From Neurospora intermedia (lineage: Eukaryota; Ascomycota; Sordariomycetes; Sordariales; Sordariaceae), in the NCBI GenBank assembly GCA_037102815.1, contig BTPP01000002.1, positions 2,356,001 to 2,420,000 on the forward strand: a DNA stretch of 64,000 nt. Reading direction: 5' to 3'. Each line of letters opens with the position of its first letter. The first letter of the stretch is position 1. Shown piece by piece: positions 1 to 13,824 of this stretch. Under the pieces are notes generated by a model. It saw only the letters and a program-made list of their open reading frames with translations. It had not been told where the DNA came from and ran no database searches. The translations under genes and the position numbers were made by a program.

Positions 1-1223
1 GAAGTGGCGCGGGTTGATACCTCCCGCAGCGAAAACCTGTTGAAGGCTGAGGGTGCCGTCTGTCTCAATGGCGTAGTTGATGATGGAGTCTGACTTGATC
101 TGTCCCGCCGCATTGTCCTCCGGGTCAGGAATATCAAATGTTTGTTCATCAAATCGGGATGATACTAACAGGAACTTGTTATCGGGCTATTCAAGAGTCA
201 CGCATATCGTGTGAACTGATTAGTACAAAGATGATCGACCGTAGGAGCGTGAGAATAACTCGAGCTTACCGAAATAACGAGCTCTGAAGCTCTAGTGGTG
301 TTTCCGATACCCTTAGAACCAGAGCCGTGTGTTGGAATGATGAACAACTCTTTACCAAGGTCAAGGTCAAGACCATTGCTATTATAGGTAACCTTCCACC
401 CAATGATCTCATTGGAGAGCTCAGTGACGACGTAGAAGTAGGTTCCGGAGTCAAGCTTAACGAACGCACCGTGCCTTGGGCCGGATAGATCGGGTGTCGG
501 AACCGTTTTGGATTCAACATAGCTCAAGGTACTCTTGTCTATCTTGAAGATACGAACGAGATCTGCGCCAAGATCGGGCGTCGCAATGAAGTTCCCGGTA
601 GGGTCCAGAACAACCTCATGAGGGTGTGATGTTTTTTGCTGAGAGTCGGAGCCAGGCTTCGGCGAGATTGTGAAAGTACTATTTTGGACAGCCTTGGGGG
701 CGGCGGGATCCGAAATATCGAACGACTGAAAACCCCCTCCTGCACTACAAAGCGAGAATGTCAGAGACTTGGTCAGCTCACCAGATTAATTCATAATAGA
801 GAATGAGGTGAATGATGAGAGGGCAAAGAGATGGACTAACTAGGCGGCAATAGCCAGTCCCTTGAGATTCTGTCCATAACGGACGCTGCTCACTGGGCCT
901 CCCAGCGTATCCAGCTTGTTAATCAGCGTGAGATTCGTGCCATCTCTGGGGACCTGAAAGTTGTAGAGGGAGCCAGTTGAGCTGCTCCAAGCCTCATCGA
1001 GGCAGTAAATGTGGTCGCCAACAAATTCCAACCATGAAGGGTTATTGCCGCAGATGCCGAGCTGCTTGTTGATGACCTCAAGCTTTCCGTCCGCATATTT
1101 GATGGTGCTAAGAAATCCAGGATCCGTAGATGTACCCATAGAAGTAGCAAAGATCAGGGTGGCCGACGCGAAAGTGGGCAAGCCAAAGGCGATAACGCCA
1201 GCGGCTAAGGACTTGTACAACAT
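1..1223 (-). CDS. Secreted lactonase-type seven-bladed beta-propeller protein, partial
   Basis: Likely a YbhE-like lactonase/muconate cyclase-type beta-propeller (PF10282 family); the substrate cannot be told. Three exons are visible on the minus strand: 1223-841, 744-270 and 186-1. The gene continues past the left edge, so its C-terminus is missing. The joins keep frame: exon 1 ends TA before GTTAGT, exon 2 ends TCG before GTAAGC, and exon 3 opens with PDNKFLLVSSRFDE. About 348 residues are present. The N-terminus (MLYKSLAAGVIAFGLPTFASA) is a typical signal peptide, so the product is probably exported or enters the secretory route. Family-type motifs are GPRHGAFVKL, SHPHEVVLDPTGNFIATPDLGADLVRIF and, near the edge, AAGGINPRHF. 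Full-length relatives are around 380-400 residues, so perhaps 40-50 residues lie outside. The family assignment is fairly sure; the enzymatic activity is inference. Confidence 0.8.
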
Positions 1224-2153
1224 TGTGTGGACCTGTCGATTTCCGGTAGTATATTAGGGACTGTTTTCGGTGAGGGATCGGAGAGGGAAATATGGAGATT
1301 ATTTTCTTCAGGAGAACTGGTGGGAGGTGGGTTGGATTTATGTAGTTGCAAAATCTTAAGAAGAGACGAAAAGATGATACCATTCACTGTCAGAGGGCTT
1401 CTGCCGCGCTTAATGGGTCACGATATGGAGAGCCAGAAGCACCATCATGCCCTCATGAACAACCTTCACACAGCCGGCCCTTTGGGAGGAGGCTTCCACC
1501 TTGAGTCTAATTCGTGACGAATGACCCAGTCCGCCCTTGCGCGCAGCATATCGAGCACATCCTGAATGGGAAATGCCACGGCTGTTCCGCGTGGCTCACG
1601 GTCCTTTGGTAGGTACTGACGAGTTGCGCAAGTTTGCCCGGAATTCAGACCATATCACGCCGCGGTAGGAGCAGCAAGTCTGCAAATGAAGCGCCGTTTG
1701 AAGGGCATCCAATGGTGTTTGGTGGCTGGCGGTTTCGCAATTTGGCTCTCGGTAAGCCAGAGCCAAGAAATTCATCTTCATGTTGAAGTACATGACGTCC
1801 TACGAGTTGGGTTGGTATTCAAGGTTCAAGCGGCGCAACGCTTCGTGTTTTAGCTAGCGTTGGTGGACGGTTTCTTCGACCAACATCGTCTGTTGTGCGC
1901 GGTCGGCGTCATTGTCAGGAGTATGGTTGGCGTATCAATTGCCCGCATTTTGTAGTGTAAGAGGCCTTTGAGGACATGAAGTCGGAAAGCATGACGAATG
2001 GGAAGCATCGATATGCAGGAGATGCAAAATTGTGGGGAAGCAAGAGCTACAAGTGGATTGAAAGATGGCCAATCACAAAGGGCCACTACACTAACATCAC
2101 CTAGAGGTACATACCAGCCAATCACTGCAATGTCTCATACAATCCATCCTCCC

Positions 2154-2193
2154 TTTCCCAACGTCGAGTTTCCCAACGTCGAGTCTCCCAACG
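2154..2193. repeat. Short tandem repeat, 15-bp unit
   Basis: The unit TTTCCCAACGTCGAG occurs twice in full (2154-2168 and 2169-2183), followed by a partial copy starting TCTCCCAACG. It lies in the spacer upstream of the lactonase gene and is probably a replication-slippage product. Confidence 0.85.
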
Positions 2194-2935
2194 CCTTTAT
2201 AGAATTCAAACATATCCCGACATACGTGTGTCTCTCTGGCGTTAAGTATGGGCCACTGAACTCTCCTGTGGGATATGGAATATGAATAAAACTCGAGAGC
2301 GAGCCACTGTGGTATGCATATCTCTCTACCTCCGCAGGACATTCGACCCCTTCCCAGTAAGCGATCCTTGCGTTTCCATTTCACATCCTCGATGGCCGAT
2401 ATATAAACTACCCATTTGATTAACGCAACAACGACTGGGGACTATTACAAACAAAGCCAAATACCGCCCGGGACACACAAATGAAACTCGTACTATATGC
2501 TATGACGGGATCACGAAGTCCATCAAAAGGGTATAATTATCTGAAGGACGCCAATGGCGGCTACGGACAAGTTGGAATCGCAGCGGCTAAATCTATTCTG
2601 TCCTTTCTTTGCTCGCTACCTCGCAATACCTTCGTCAAACAATGACTGAAAGCGCCTCGAGAAATCACTTAACAACCAGTCGGCCGTCGCTTAGCTGCAC
2701 GCTGCATACCGATTCTCTCTCCCTGCGCGTGGAGCGTCGTCTATCTCTTGTCGACGGCTCCCTCGAAACACCCAAACCAAGCATCTCCTCACAAAACCAT
2801 ACACGCGAAACATGACCTTTATCTGCTTTCCCCAAAACACATCAGACTTTTGTAAAGCTACATGCGTGGGCTTGGACAGCCAATCCAGCCACGTTCCTTT
2901 TCAAGATCTCGAAATCCTCCTCTCCCGCGGCTGCA

Positions 2936-2941
<6 letters not shown>

Positions 2942-3000
<59 letters not shown>
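2942..3000. repeat. Homopolymer run of 59 T
   Basis: An uninterrupted run of 59 T on the plus strand, preceded by CATTTCTC and followed by GGTAATTAGC. There is no retroposon body next to it and no target-site duplication was found. It may be a slippage-expanded tract whose true length is uncertain, since homopolymers of this size are often mis-sized in assemblies. Confidence 0.9.
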
Positions 3001-3001
<1 letters not shown>

Positions 3002-3821
3002 GTAATTAGCGGTACTGAAGACCTCGCCGAACTCTGTTGCTGCCCCCAATCCCTCGTCAAATAGTTGAATTTGTGTACAACAGCTGTCTGTCACTTGCTA
3101 CTAGGGTGTATCAACGTTCCTTCAAGGATGTGGGAAAAGATGCCCACTACATAAGTACCTATAGCTGCGCACCTCCGGAAATTTACCCTTGCAGACTGAC
3201 ATCGAATCAACGGAGAGATAGTTCATATAACCAAGATCGGCAACCACCGGCCTGAAGCACCGGACTGGTGGCGGTTGTGGGGTGCATTGGTTTCCTCGGT
3301 GCTTAATTCTTGAAGTTTAGGTGCAGTAGTGTAGGTTATGAGGCCGGCAGCTAGAGGAAGGTGGGAAAGGGCGTTGTTGGGAGGCTCCAAAAAGGGCTGT
3401 AGAAGTATGTAGAAAGTTGTCTGGTTTTTGTGTAGTCAAGTGAGCGGGATAGAGGTTGTGATCTTTGGTGATGAACTGAAGCAAGTTCAAGTTGTGGACA
3501 AACGATAATATCCTAGAGAGATTATACCTGGCTGAAAGAGAGCAACATTTACTGAAAAGATACATAATGTGTTAGCATATTGGAATTAGATGCAAGTTCA
3601 GTATTAGAAAACGAGGAAGAGCCTAAGTTATGCCCTCCAAAAAAATAAGCATTAATTCTTGAACAAACATGGTAGACCGCCAGACTTCCAAACATCCATA
3701 TTCTTTCCCACACTTCTCAAGTGCTCTCCTTATACTCCACTCTCCCCGTATCATCTCTTCCCTCCACACCTCTCGCCCATACACGCTACGACACTCCCAT
3801 TCCAACCCCAACCACCATACC

Positions 3822-6800
3822 TCAAGTGGACCCCAGAATCTTACTATACGCATCCTCCACCTCGCCCGCCAGCTCCAACAACGACACAATAACAATCTGG
3901 TGCGTCAAGTTAGGCAACCGGTCGCGGTGCAAGCCGATCCACTCGAGCGGCGGCGTGGCCTCGCCCATATCGCGCAGCTGGGGGGTTTCGATCACGGGCG
4001 GCTCAAGCGCCCTGTACTCGTATTTGGACTGGGGGACTTTGACTTCGGCTGTGATCTTGTTGGATTGCCGTCTGTTTTGATCCTTTTCTTTTTGTTTCTC
4101 CTGAGAAGCAGATGCGGATGCAGACAAAGAGGAGGAACCGGCCTCTGCAGAAGTGAATGCGGGTGTGGAAGACGATTGTCGTTGGTCTCTTGGCTTCTGC
4201 TCTCCATCTTTTTGGACTGCGGTCGCAGTAGCTGTATTGTCTTCAGCCGGACCCTCCGGCACGCCCGTGACGCGGATGGCCGTGACAGGGGGTAACTCTT
4301 TGCCCCAAGTGCGCTGGAGCGTTTTGGAGTGATTGGCCCACATGCCGCGGATGAAGCTGATGCGGCTGTAGTTCCAGCCTACTTCGACCTTGCCTTCAAA
4401 CGCGCTTTTGAAGATGTAGTCAATGGAGCGGCTCTCCGGCCGCTGCCACGTCTGCATCACGGCCTCTACTTGGGGCACTTTGAGAATGGTGCCGCCTCGG
4501 GAGCCCGTGGCGCTCTGGACCACGTCCTCGACCGAGAGCTCACTCAGCGTCTTTGGAGCACCGCCAGTAGCGCGCACACCGGCGAGGCCGATGCGAAGCT
4601 GGCCTAGTGTCAGACCTAGAATGCTGTGAATTCGGCGGTCTTCGATGCTGGCGGCAAACCGGGCCTGAGCGTTCAGGGCTTCAACCTTGAAAACTTGGCT
4701 GTCGGCGAAGGTACCGGGAAAGACACCTAAGTTGAGGGCCTTCAGGGTTACCACGACGTCGGTGTCCAGTGAGATGGGTGATTTGGTGAGCGTATCGTCC
4801 GCTTCGGAGGCAAGCTTGGATTTCTGATCAAGGCGCTTTATGACTGCTGCTGGCGCCGTGACTGATTTCCTCCTCATGAATCGCTCGATTTCCTTGAGAG
4901 AGCTCTCAAAGTTTGCTCTACGCTCTTGAATGAGCCTTTGGAAGGCCTGATACATAGCCACGCCCTGAGCGGCCGAGCTGGTAGTTCCAAAGATCTGGAC
5001 GGCATTGCCGTCAAAGATAGCGACAAGACGGTCTCCCATTCCTTGTCGGCTGCGCCGTACGTTATACATAAGGAACTCCATGGACGTGATGTCTGCAACT
5101 AGGAAAGCCTGGTAGTCGAAAGCAGCCTTGACCCGGAACTGGCTGAATGCCACAGACGCTTGAACGAGAGGTGTCTCGTTCAAGGCCTGTTCTCGTTCAG
5201 GCCACTTGATGGAGGTACGTAGCTTGAAATCCCGCAGTGCCACATAGCCGCTCATCCGGCCTTGACTTTCCATGCCAATCATGTCAAAGCCAAGGCAAAG
5301 ATTTTGCTCCCAGTCTGATGTCTTTTTGGACGAGATCCAGAAATTGTCAATGGAAAACGTAGATTTGCCCAGGGCCTGACCTAGATCCACACAAATCTTC
5401 AGTGCGGTGATAGAGATGGTGGCAGTCCAAGGGAAGGCGGCAGTTGCCGCAACCTGCTGGTAGCGCTGCACGAGATGACCCTGTGAAGTCTCTGTGACCA
5501 GTTTGGCCACTGGCGATGACGGCGCCGTTTCTGTGAATTGACGGGGGACCCAAATCTCTTGGAAAAGCAGAAAGTCTTGAAGTTGCTTTGCGTTGATCGA
5601 CACCTGCATGGGGCTAACCTTGAGAATCGCAGACAGCCCGTTGGTGCCGCTTACATGCTTGCTGTTCATCAGCGACAGAACTATTGAGTCAACGTTAAAG
5701 CTTCCGGTCGACTCCCGCGAATAGACGTGTTGGATAGAAGCCTGGAGGTTTGAAAAAGCTCCAGATATTGCAAAGAAGTTGCCTTGGTCAGCCGACCGGA
5801 CGGTGTTGGCGGTAAAGTACACATCGTCAAAACTGGCCGTGGCCGCCACTAAAGCGATAGGCTGACAGCTCAACGAAAATTCCTGCTTCCGGACACGCAG
5901 GCCTAGATTGAGCTTCACACGACCCAGCACAGCGGTGGGATCAGCACCGAGAATTCCGTCCTCTTCAGCTGATTTAGCCTTGGAGGAAGGTGCTGGCGGG
6001 GGACTGGGAGGGTTGACACCATCTCCTCGTTCGCTGACCACTGACTTGATGTTGTTGCTCATCTCCACAATCAAAGGCACCACTGAGGGATACAATATGT
6101 TACTAGATGCGTCGATCCTTACTTCAGCAAATAGAGAAGGGTCTTCCCTGCCATCATCGCAATATTCGAGCTTCAAGGCAAGGCCTGGGGACCTGAGGAT
6201 CGTGACGCTGTTCACCCACTCTTCTTGCCCAAACTGTCCCGACTTCCCAGCCGTGCCAGACTTGCCTAGTCTTGAGGCACTGACTAGATCACTGGGTGTT
6301 CTCTTGCCTGTCAAATGTACGACGGCACCCGCAAAATCTGCGTCCACGAGGAGTGACTCAAGCCTCTTGCTGCCCAGAATACTCCTTTTGCGAATTTGCT
6401 CTTGTGGTTCGGGCGAACTTGCTGCTTGTACTGCAGCGGGCGGAGAAGGATTCCAGTTTTGTGAAGCCTGTTGGACATTGTTTATGGACAGACTGATTGA
6501 CCTGGTTAGATGAGCTGCCGGTAGGATGAAGCCCGAAGTAAGTCGAATGTCGAGCGTCTTGCCCACCGCTTGGAAGGCCAGCCGCCGGGTGTCGGACATG
6601 GATACGTAGGCAATGTTGAAGATAATCTCCGGCAGCAAAGCAGAGTTCGGAGATCGTAGCCTCCGTTCCTGCTCAAGAGAAACCATTTGGAGCCGTAGGT
6701 TTTCAATTGTGAGCCTGGCCGAGTTTCTTGTGCGAGTGCTGAGCTCGATCTTGTCTAATGACAGGACAAGGTCCTCCTTATCAGGGTCCGGGAGCTCTCT

Positions 6801-9800
6801 TGGGTGGTTATGGTTGACTAGCCAGGCCAGTTGTATGTTGCAGATCTCGAACGTGTATGTGAATGAGGACAGGAAAACATCAACGATGTCCTGGTCTTTC
6901 TCTTCCTCCATTTCCTGATCATTGATTGCAATGCGCGGCTTGGACTGGCGGAGCTTTCGCAGATATTCCAATTCTCTGGTTGTATCAAGATCTTTGATCT
7001 TGTCCCCCATATAACCAAGGACGTCGACAACTGTTGAGATTGTGTCAGGCGAAAGATTGATATGAAAGGCGTCACTCTTGACGTTGAACAGCCTCTGTTC
7101 CTTTCCGTCATCGTCATGCTTTGACGAGGCGGTTATAAGAGCCCCGAACCCGAGATTTCCACACGATCTCATGGTTTCAGCATCACCCTTCTGGATCTCG
7201 AAAGCAACTTCTCGGATGTTGACATGAAACTCGGGATATGCCAGGAGTGGCCCTTGTTGTTCCACTCGATTGGACGTACCAAGGTGGATCTTGTCGAGCT
7301 TGAATGCTATATGAGCAAACGGTTCCACCTCCGAATGAAGTGGGCTATTCCCAAACACTCTCAAGCCGGCAAAGGTCAGGTTTATAGCATAGACTAACAA
7401 CTTTGACTCTGCTTGAGGGGCTTCAGAAGATGAGGCGCGTATGTCAGAGGTAGGATTGCTTCCGGTTATCTCCTTTGCATGTTCCTGAATGGCTTTGCCT
7501 TGCTGCTGCAGCTCAGTGATAGCACTCGAAACCTCAGGGCGGTTCAACGCCGACAGAAAACTGTATACTGCTGATGCATCCAGTTCCACCAGCTCCAGAG
7601 ATGCAAAAACAGTCACCGAATGTTCACTGTCGGTCGTATGGTTCCTGATCTGCCCGTTTGTCGGTGGAATCTGTAGCAGAGATATCCGTTTTGTAACGTT
7701 GTTCATCTTTGTCCTTATCTCATGGGAATTCTCCTTGATATCAAAGTCAAAGATGATTTCCTTGCCAAAATGCGCCGCCATCGCTCCTCGCGCAACAGTT
7801 CCATTGATAGTATATGTCAGTGAACGGAGCAACGGTATGCTGATCGTATATTGGTCCATAAACATAGCAACGTTCACCCTGAAGGCAGAAAGCCGATCAA
7901 CGATCTTGGGCGCTGAAGCAGAGGGGGCCGAGGAAGAAACCTTTTTGGTGAGCTTGTATATCTTGGCAATCTCATCTCGTACGACGAGATCTAAGAGTTC
8001 TGTGATAGAAACCGGGTCTTGCTTGACAACGAAGCTGAGATGGTGGCTGCTTGCTGTTGCCTTGATGGTATGACTGTCAACCGTTTGTGACTTCTTGAGT
8101 TCGTGTGAGACAAAAACGCTTGGTCTTTGTAGGACAAGCTTTGCAACTCCCTCAGAATTACTTCGAAGACTCGAAATTACGGAATCGCAGTTGAAGATCA
8201 TGTTTGTATCCATTTTCTCCGCTTGCCCAAGCTGTAAGAGTAACGATGCACTCAGCCCACTCCCTATAGAGGATGTATGCAGGTTGATGGTTTCCAGAGC
8301 GATAGACCCATGGCCGATGGCCAACACGCAATGAATGGTATGATCCTCGGTCTTCTTAGTGGAAGAAAGAGAGGCCGTCTTCTGAGCAGTTGATGGTTTG
8401 GACTCAAATCTGTCTACCAGCTCAAGCAGTCTCGTAGCCAGTTCACACAACTCCCAATTCAGGTTTATGGCAGCGTCACTGCAGTTGATATTTAAAATGG
8501 TCAACCGCCCTACGGTTTCGGCATTGCTGGCATTGGATTCGGCGTCGGTTGCTCTTCTTGTGTCAGCTCTGATCGACAGCGCGACGGCCATAATCTCGTT
8601 CTGTTTCGGCCCGGGATCTAGAATAAACTGTATTTGCTTGATCTTGACAACAGCGAGAGTCGGCTTTTCCTTGGTTGGCCCCGGTTCAGTTTCGGCCGGG
8701 CCGAAGATCGTGTTCATAAGCGGACTGTCCGAAATGTTGCCCAGATCCCAACTACGCCATTTCTCAAACGCTGCAATGACTTCTTGTCGTAGGTTGGCCG
8801 AAGGGATCTGCGTTTTGTCGAGACACGTATAACCCAGTTGCTCCTTTTCCCATTGGGATTGAACTGCCCACATTTGCCGTAGTCGCATAACAAGCTTCCA
8901 GCAATCGAAGGACCTCAGATGTTCAGGCGCAGAACGAAGAATGGCAGAAGGCCGAACCAAAAACCCAGGGTCAGGGGCGCTTTGGCTGTTTTCTATGAGC
9001 CGCTTGACGAGATTTTTGGGCATATTCTCTTCATAAATTGACTTCTCGTTGAAGAGCCTGCCGAAATTGGAAGCCAGGACGCTTGTGCGGTGTATCAAGG
9101 ACGCGAGATAATCAATCTTTTCCGAAGACGTAGAGCTCGTGATCGTGCCAACATCCACGTCCAGGTACGTGATATCGCGAGTCCCCATTGAGATCATGAT
9201 ATTTTCAACCGAAGCTCGAACAGCGGCTGGGGAATTGAAGGCGTCATGATATCTTTCCGCTGCTGAAGCTTCTATTGATTGTAACCGGAGATGGAACGAG
9301 GTGCGTGTCGTCTTGGACTCGGGCTCAAATGCATCATGCCAGTGGGTTTCTGATCGAGATGCTAATGCGAGTCTGGTTATCGAAAGATTATACTGGTCTT
9401 CCTCCTCGCCGGCCGGATCAGAATCAAATGGGTTGGCGAAACGAATGTCGGCCCGCGGTATCTTGATAAGGATATCTTGGACATGACCTTTCATCTTCTG
9501 ATCTCTTTGCATACCAAAAATGGCTTTCATAGAGTCTGATTGTATGCTGTCCAAAATATCTTCCGGATCTGAAGGGTGGAGTGATGAGAGCAAAGTGACA
9601 ACGCGTCGCAGTGCGGTAGGATTGCAGATTGCCTTCACACCCAAAGGCATCTCCAGAATAATGCTCGAGTAAGCACAATCCTCCTGGATAGAATCTGGGT
9701 CAATATCCCCCAAGTCAAAGGTGAGAGAGTTACGCTCAGCTTCGCTTCCCTCATCCCTCTCGACGCTCAGTTTTGCCGCATCCTTGAAATTCATCTTCAT

Positions 9801-12800
9801 ATTTTCCAACGGGAAATATGGTGCAAAATACTGGCTCGAAAATGCTACTGTGTTGTGCATGAGATCTTGCCGCTCGGCGTTGTCACCGACAGTACTGTAA
9901 TAGCCGGAGTGGCGGGTAGAGGGCGAAATATCTCTGATGTGTCCGCCGCTACCACGAGATTGACGACCATAGGATGCGAACGGCGAAGGGCGATCTGCTT
10001 GCTTCACCCTCACGCTCGAGCGTCTCGAGCGAGGTCTGACGACACTGCTCTTGCTCGTGAAAGAAAGAAACGAACTTTTGTGTCGTAGGCTCCTAGATTG
10101 CTTAGAGGTTGCGCCTGAATATGTTGTTATCCTGTCAGACTCAACCTCATTCGCCTTTGTAGGGATCGGCATCGGTGGAACGCTCTGAGAAGGAGGATCT
10201 ACGATGTCTGGGATAAAATCTTCTGGCGCCTCTGAAAGAAGAAGGAACGGCGTTCTTTGAGTCCTTTGGTCCTCCCGGCGAATAAATTCTTGCTGCCGTC
10301 TCTTCTGATTCGTGAAGTCATGTTTTCTCCCAATAATAGCCAATGCCACGCTTGTTTCCAAAATCGCGTCAGTTTCAATAGGATGGTTGGCTCGCATTTT
10401 GTGTCTTGCGGCATGCTCGGCATTGATGCAAGAGACCTTGACGTTGGGAATCTTGACATTGGCTCGTGTGGAATAATGGGACCGTGCCCAATCGTTGAAA
10501 TCAACATTGATAGACCCAGTTGAAAGAAGAAAAGCAGCGTCTTCGACATGGAGCCAGATCCCCACCGACTGGACATAGAGACGAAGAAATGTGACGTCGT
10601 AAAGGACGATTGAAGCGGCGGAAATCAACGCATTCTCGTCATCATCGAAGGAGAACCCAAAGGCGCTTCCGCCCCTGACCAGCGTCGTCAAAAACTCAGT
10701 AGTACACTCGCCGGTAATGGCCCCAACTGAGAGATCCCAGTTGCATAGGTACGTTGGCTCAACAGGGGGGAGCCCAAAGAGTCGGTGTCCATAGACATGG
10801 ATGCCATCTATGAACAATTGCGTGTTGGAGCCAGTGGTACTCTTTGGTGTGTCTAGGCCCGATGAATCTGAACTGCCCAGCGACAGTTGGAGAGGTGCCA
10901 CCTCCAAGTCCATTTCCATGTAGTAATTTGTGAACCGCAAATCAGCCCCGAAAGAAGCTGTGTCAATCAGAACGTGACGAGTTGAAGAATACAGATTCGC
11001 CGGTATCAGAATCTTTGGCTCGTCGCACTTGATGCTTAAGATGACATCTAAATCGCTCGACTTTTTAGGGGGCGGCCTGTTGGTAGGCTCAGCATCGGGG
11101 TTCTGATCCTTCAAGCGTAGCATATCCTGATGCTCGTCCAAGGTCTTGAAGTGAACATCATCGCCAAAGTAATTGTCTTTGATCTTCATAGCGTACCGCA
11201 CAGTAAAGCCGTAGACACGCGCAAATAGAGATTTCGTACCGAAGTTCAACAAGAGCGTATCTGTGTTTGCTGGCGAGGTTATCGCATGGTAATGATAGGC
11301 GCCATCAACCACCATATTGTCCAGCCGTCCAACTTCCTTGGTGTCCAGGAATGACGCTTGGGTATTCCATGGGGGAACGTGAAGGGAAACAGAAGCGGTA
11401 CTAGCAGTGATGTTGAAAGGAATGGCGTTCTTGTTCGGCCTATAGCTGTCAATCGGGATAGTCAATTTGGACTGAAGCAATGGGCTGGCAACGATGAAGT
11501 ACGTGTTATCGTCTAGGTCGGTAGGGTTGTTGACAATGTTTGCGTCGTTGAGGTTTAGAAACAGTCGGAGGTTTTGCATGTGCAGCTCAACATGGTACTT
11601 GAAGGGGGTAAAGACAAGATATTCAGGCGGCGGCCCGCTTGCCCAGTCACCAACTAAATCAGTCAGGAGGAAGACGTGGTCACGCAAGATGAAAAGGTCC
11701 AGATCACTGCTCATGATTTTGAAACGCCATTCACGAAGCGCGTTCCAGCCCAACGGAGTAGAAAGATCGCAAGATATTTGTTGCTTCCCTGATTTCCAAA
11801 GCAGTTCATGGTTAATGCTGCTCGAGATTTCAGTGCTCGGCAACTCCAGGATGAGCTGGTTTGAAAACCCTGCCGCGCCAGCTACCATATCCATGGTATA
11901 TGACACAGTCGCGTCTTTGGCAACCTTGATATCAAGCCATCCATACGGTCGTTGATGGATGGTGGCAGGCTGCTCTGCCTTCTTGGGCCGACCGCGGTGC
12001 TTACGTGTCTGAGGTTCGGGTGGTGGCTTAGCGGCAGGCTCTTTGTCCTTCCATTTCCAATTTTTGGACTCCTCCCGTACGGGAACTCGGAGAGTGACTG
12101 TGTCTTCGAACTCGACGTAAAAGTTAAACTTGGTGGGAACACGATACGCGCCCACAGGCAATCGTGTTGCCGGAGTTGCATCTTTGCAAAGATTCGGAAC
12201 AAAAGTGCGTTGGAGATCTGCTCGTTGTCTGTCCGCCCAGGGACCATAGTTGATGGAACCCCCTTTGACCGAAAGTTGTATAGACCATGCTGGCGGCTCC
12301 TCGCCATTAATGTTTTGTGAGGGCGCTGTCGCTTTTTCGCCTGGGATAGTGTGAGCACGCCGGACTTTGCCTACAACATCCCACAGGATGGTGAGCGTCG
12401 CTTCGGGGCTGTCTAAGATGGTCGATACCGCTGCGTATTCCGACAAGGCCCAGCCCGGTCTCATACCGCCAATATCGTGGGTCTTGCTATCAAGGTATCG
12501 CGACAGCCCCTGCCAGTTGTTTGGATTTGAGGTTGACATATGGCTAGCTGTGCTTCTGATATCCCTCTCTGCATCCAAAGGGAGGGATTCTACAGACCTA
12601 TTTCGGCGCAAAGGCAGGATGCGACGAAGCCGGTGAAGAGCTCCCATCAACCTGCGCACTTGCTGTTTGAGGAAGGGCCTATGATGAACAGAGATGGGAT
12701 CATGTGTTGTCGTCTGCTTGTCTCGAGTGGCCCTATCTGCCTGGTCCTCCTTATAATCCAAGTTTTCCTTCATTTCGATCACGGGGTGATTGAACTTGAA

Positions 12801-13824
12801 ACGGAAGATTTGACGGTACGGATCTGGGGTTGGTGTTGCCGAAGCATCAACTTCCCCCTCCATGGACTCAGTCTTGACAATCAAGATGGCTTTCGTGTTT
12901 TCGTTTCCCATCACCATAGCTGCTTTAGTGCACTCCAACTGCAATGGTAGCATCTGCAAGAACAAAGGGAGCTCATGCGAGAATTGTCCGTCCCGCTCAT
13001 GCTCCTCCTCGTCCTCAGAATCGGAAGAAGCCATCGTAGACGCGCGCCCAGTACTACTATCCCGAATTGGTCGCCCATTCCTATATTGGGTGGCGTTCGA
13101 TCTCTGCGTCTGTTCTGACTTTCTCAGCGTCTCACGCTTGTTGGACCGGCGCTTTCGTGTGTTGCCCGGCTCATGGGTTCCTGCACCGTCACCTGCCCCG
13201 ACAGGCTCTGTCCCCGAAGCAGCCGGGACCGCATCCTCCTGTAGATCCGTCAGGCCAGACAGAATCGAATCATAGGCCGGACTACGGTTGTAGATGAACC
13301 ATTCTAGGCCAGACAGACAAACACTGATGCGGCAAGGAAGTTTGGGTGTCGGCAGCTGTTCAGTGATGGGATCGGCGTCGGAACTGCTATCGGTCTCGTT
13401 ATGCCCTCGTGCGTCCTTCGCCGAGATCTTGACGCCCCGTACTCTGCGCAGCCAGTATTTCCATGTTATGTAACCATTCTGGACCAGTATTGTTTCGTTC
13501 GCGCCGTGGTACCGAAGGCCAGTAAAGAACACGCGACCGCCGAGCAGAGAGATCTGGAGAGCTTGGATGTCGATGTAGACTTTGTACTGATGCCAGGTCC
13601 ATGTCCGCAATGCCCACGACACCAGAGACGCAAAGACTCTGTTAAAATAAAGGAGGGAGAATATTGATAATGCGCCGCATATGATGAGAGATCCCAAGAA
13701 CAGGCTGTGAAGTTGGTCCGGCCAGGATTAGCAACCAGCGCAACGCATAACTGTCTGTCCGGCCTGGAGTCACTCACCCATTGAACCCCCCTTGGTCGTC
13801 AAAGAAGTTGTTTCGGATGGCCAT
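3822..13824 (-). CDS. CSF1: Csf1/BLTP1-family bridge-like lipid transfer protein
   Basis: Homologue of yeast Csf1 (fermentation-associated protein; human BLTP1/KIAA1109), a rod-like protein anchored in the ER that is thought to carry phospholipids between membranes at contact sites. The coding part is two exons: 13824-13778 (MAIRNNFFDDQGGFNG) and 13704-3822, separated by a 73-bp intron with GTGAGT donor, GCTAATC branch region and CACAG acceptor. The protein is about 3309 residues. The joined N-terminus FNGLFLGSLIICGALSIF matches the family start pattern (FNW-x-FL, one membrane helix), then the conserved SLLGGRVFFTGLRYHG and ITWKYWLR. Reading only the long frame would start at a non-ATG codon, with an in-frame stop just upstream. 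The rest is repeated beta-rich hydrophobic-groove sequence with acidic and Ser-rich loops (about 200-240 and 1240-1320). The C-terminus ends LAGEVEDAYSKILGST. No other intron is needed in 9.9 kb. Identification is confident. Confidence 0.95.

Larger units (their letters stand above)
1224..3821. other. Intergenic spacer between lactonase and CSF1 genes
   Basis: This 2.6 kb spacer has no open frame with protein-like composition. It holds the upstream region of the lactonase gene and the 3' side of the CSF1 homologue. It also contains a 15-bp tandem repeat near 2154 and a 59-base T run at 2942-3000, listed separately. No tRNA-like A/B boxes were seen. Short open frames here (under 130 codons) are mutually overlapping on both strands and look random. 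Confidence 0.6.

Noticed and set aside
2842-3094. Poly-Lys or poly-Phe short frames across the T run
   Set aside because: They arise only from translating the homopolymer and have no other coding support.
3669-4295. 208-codon plus-strand frame over the 3' end of CSF1
   Set aside because: Overlaps well-supported coding sequence of CSF1 on the other strand and has no recognisable motif.
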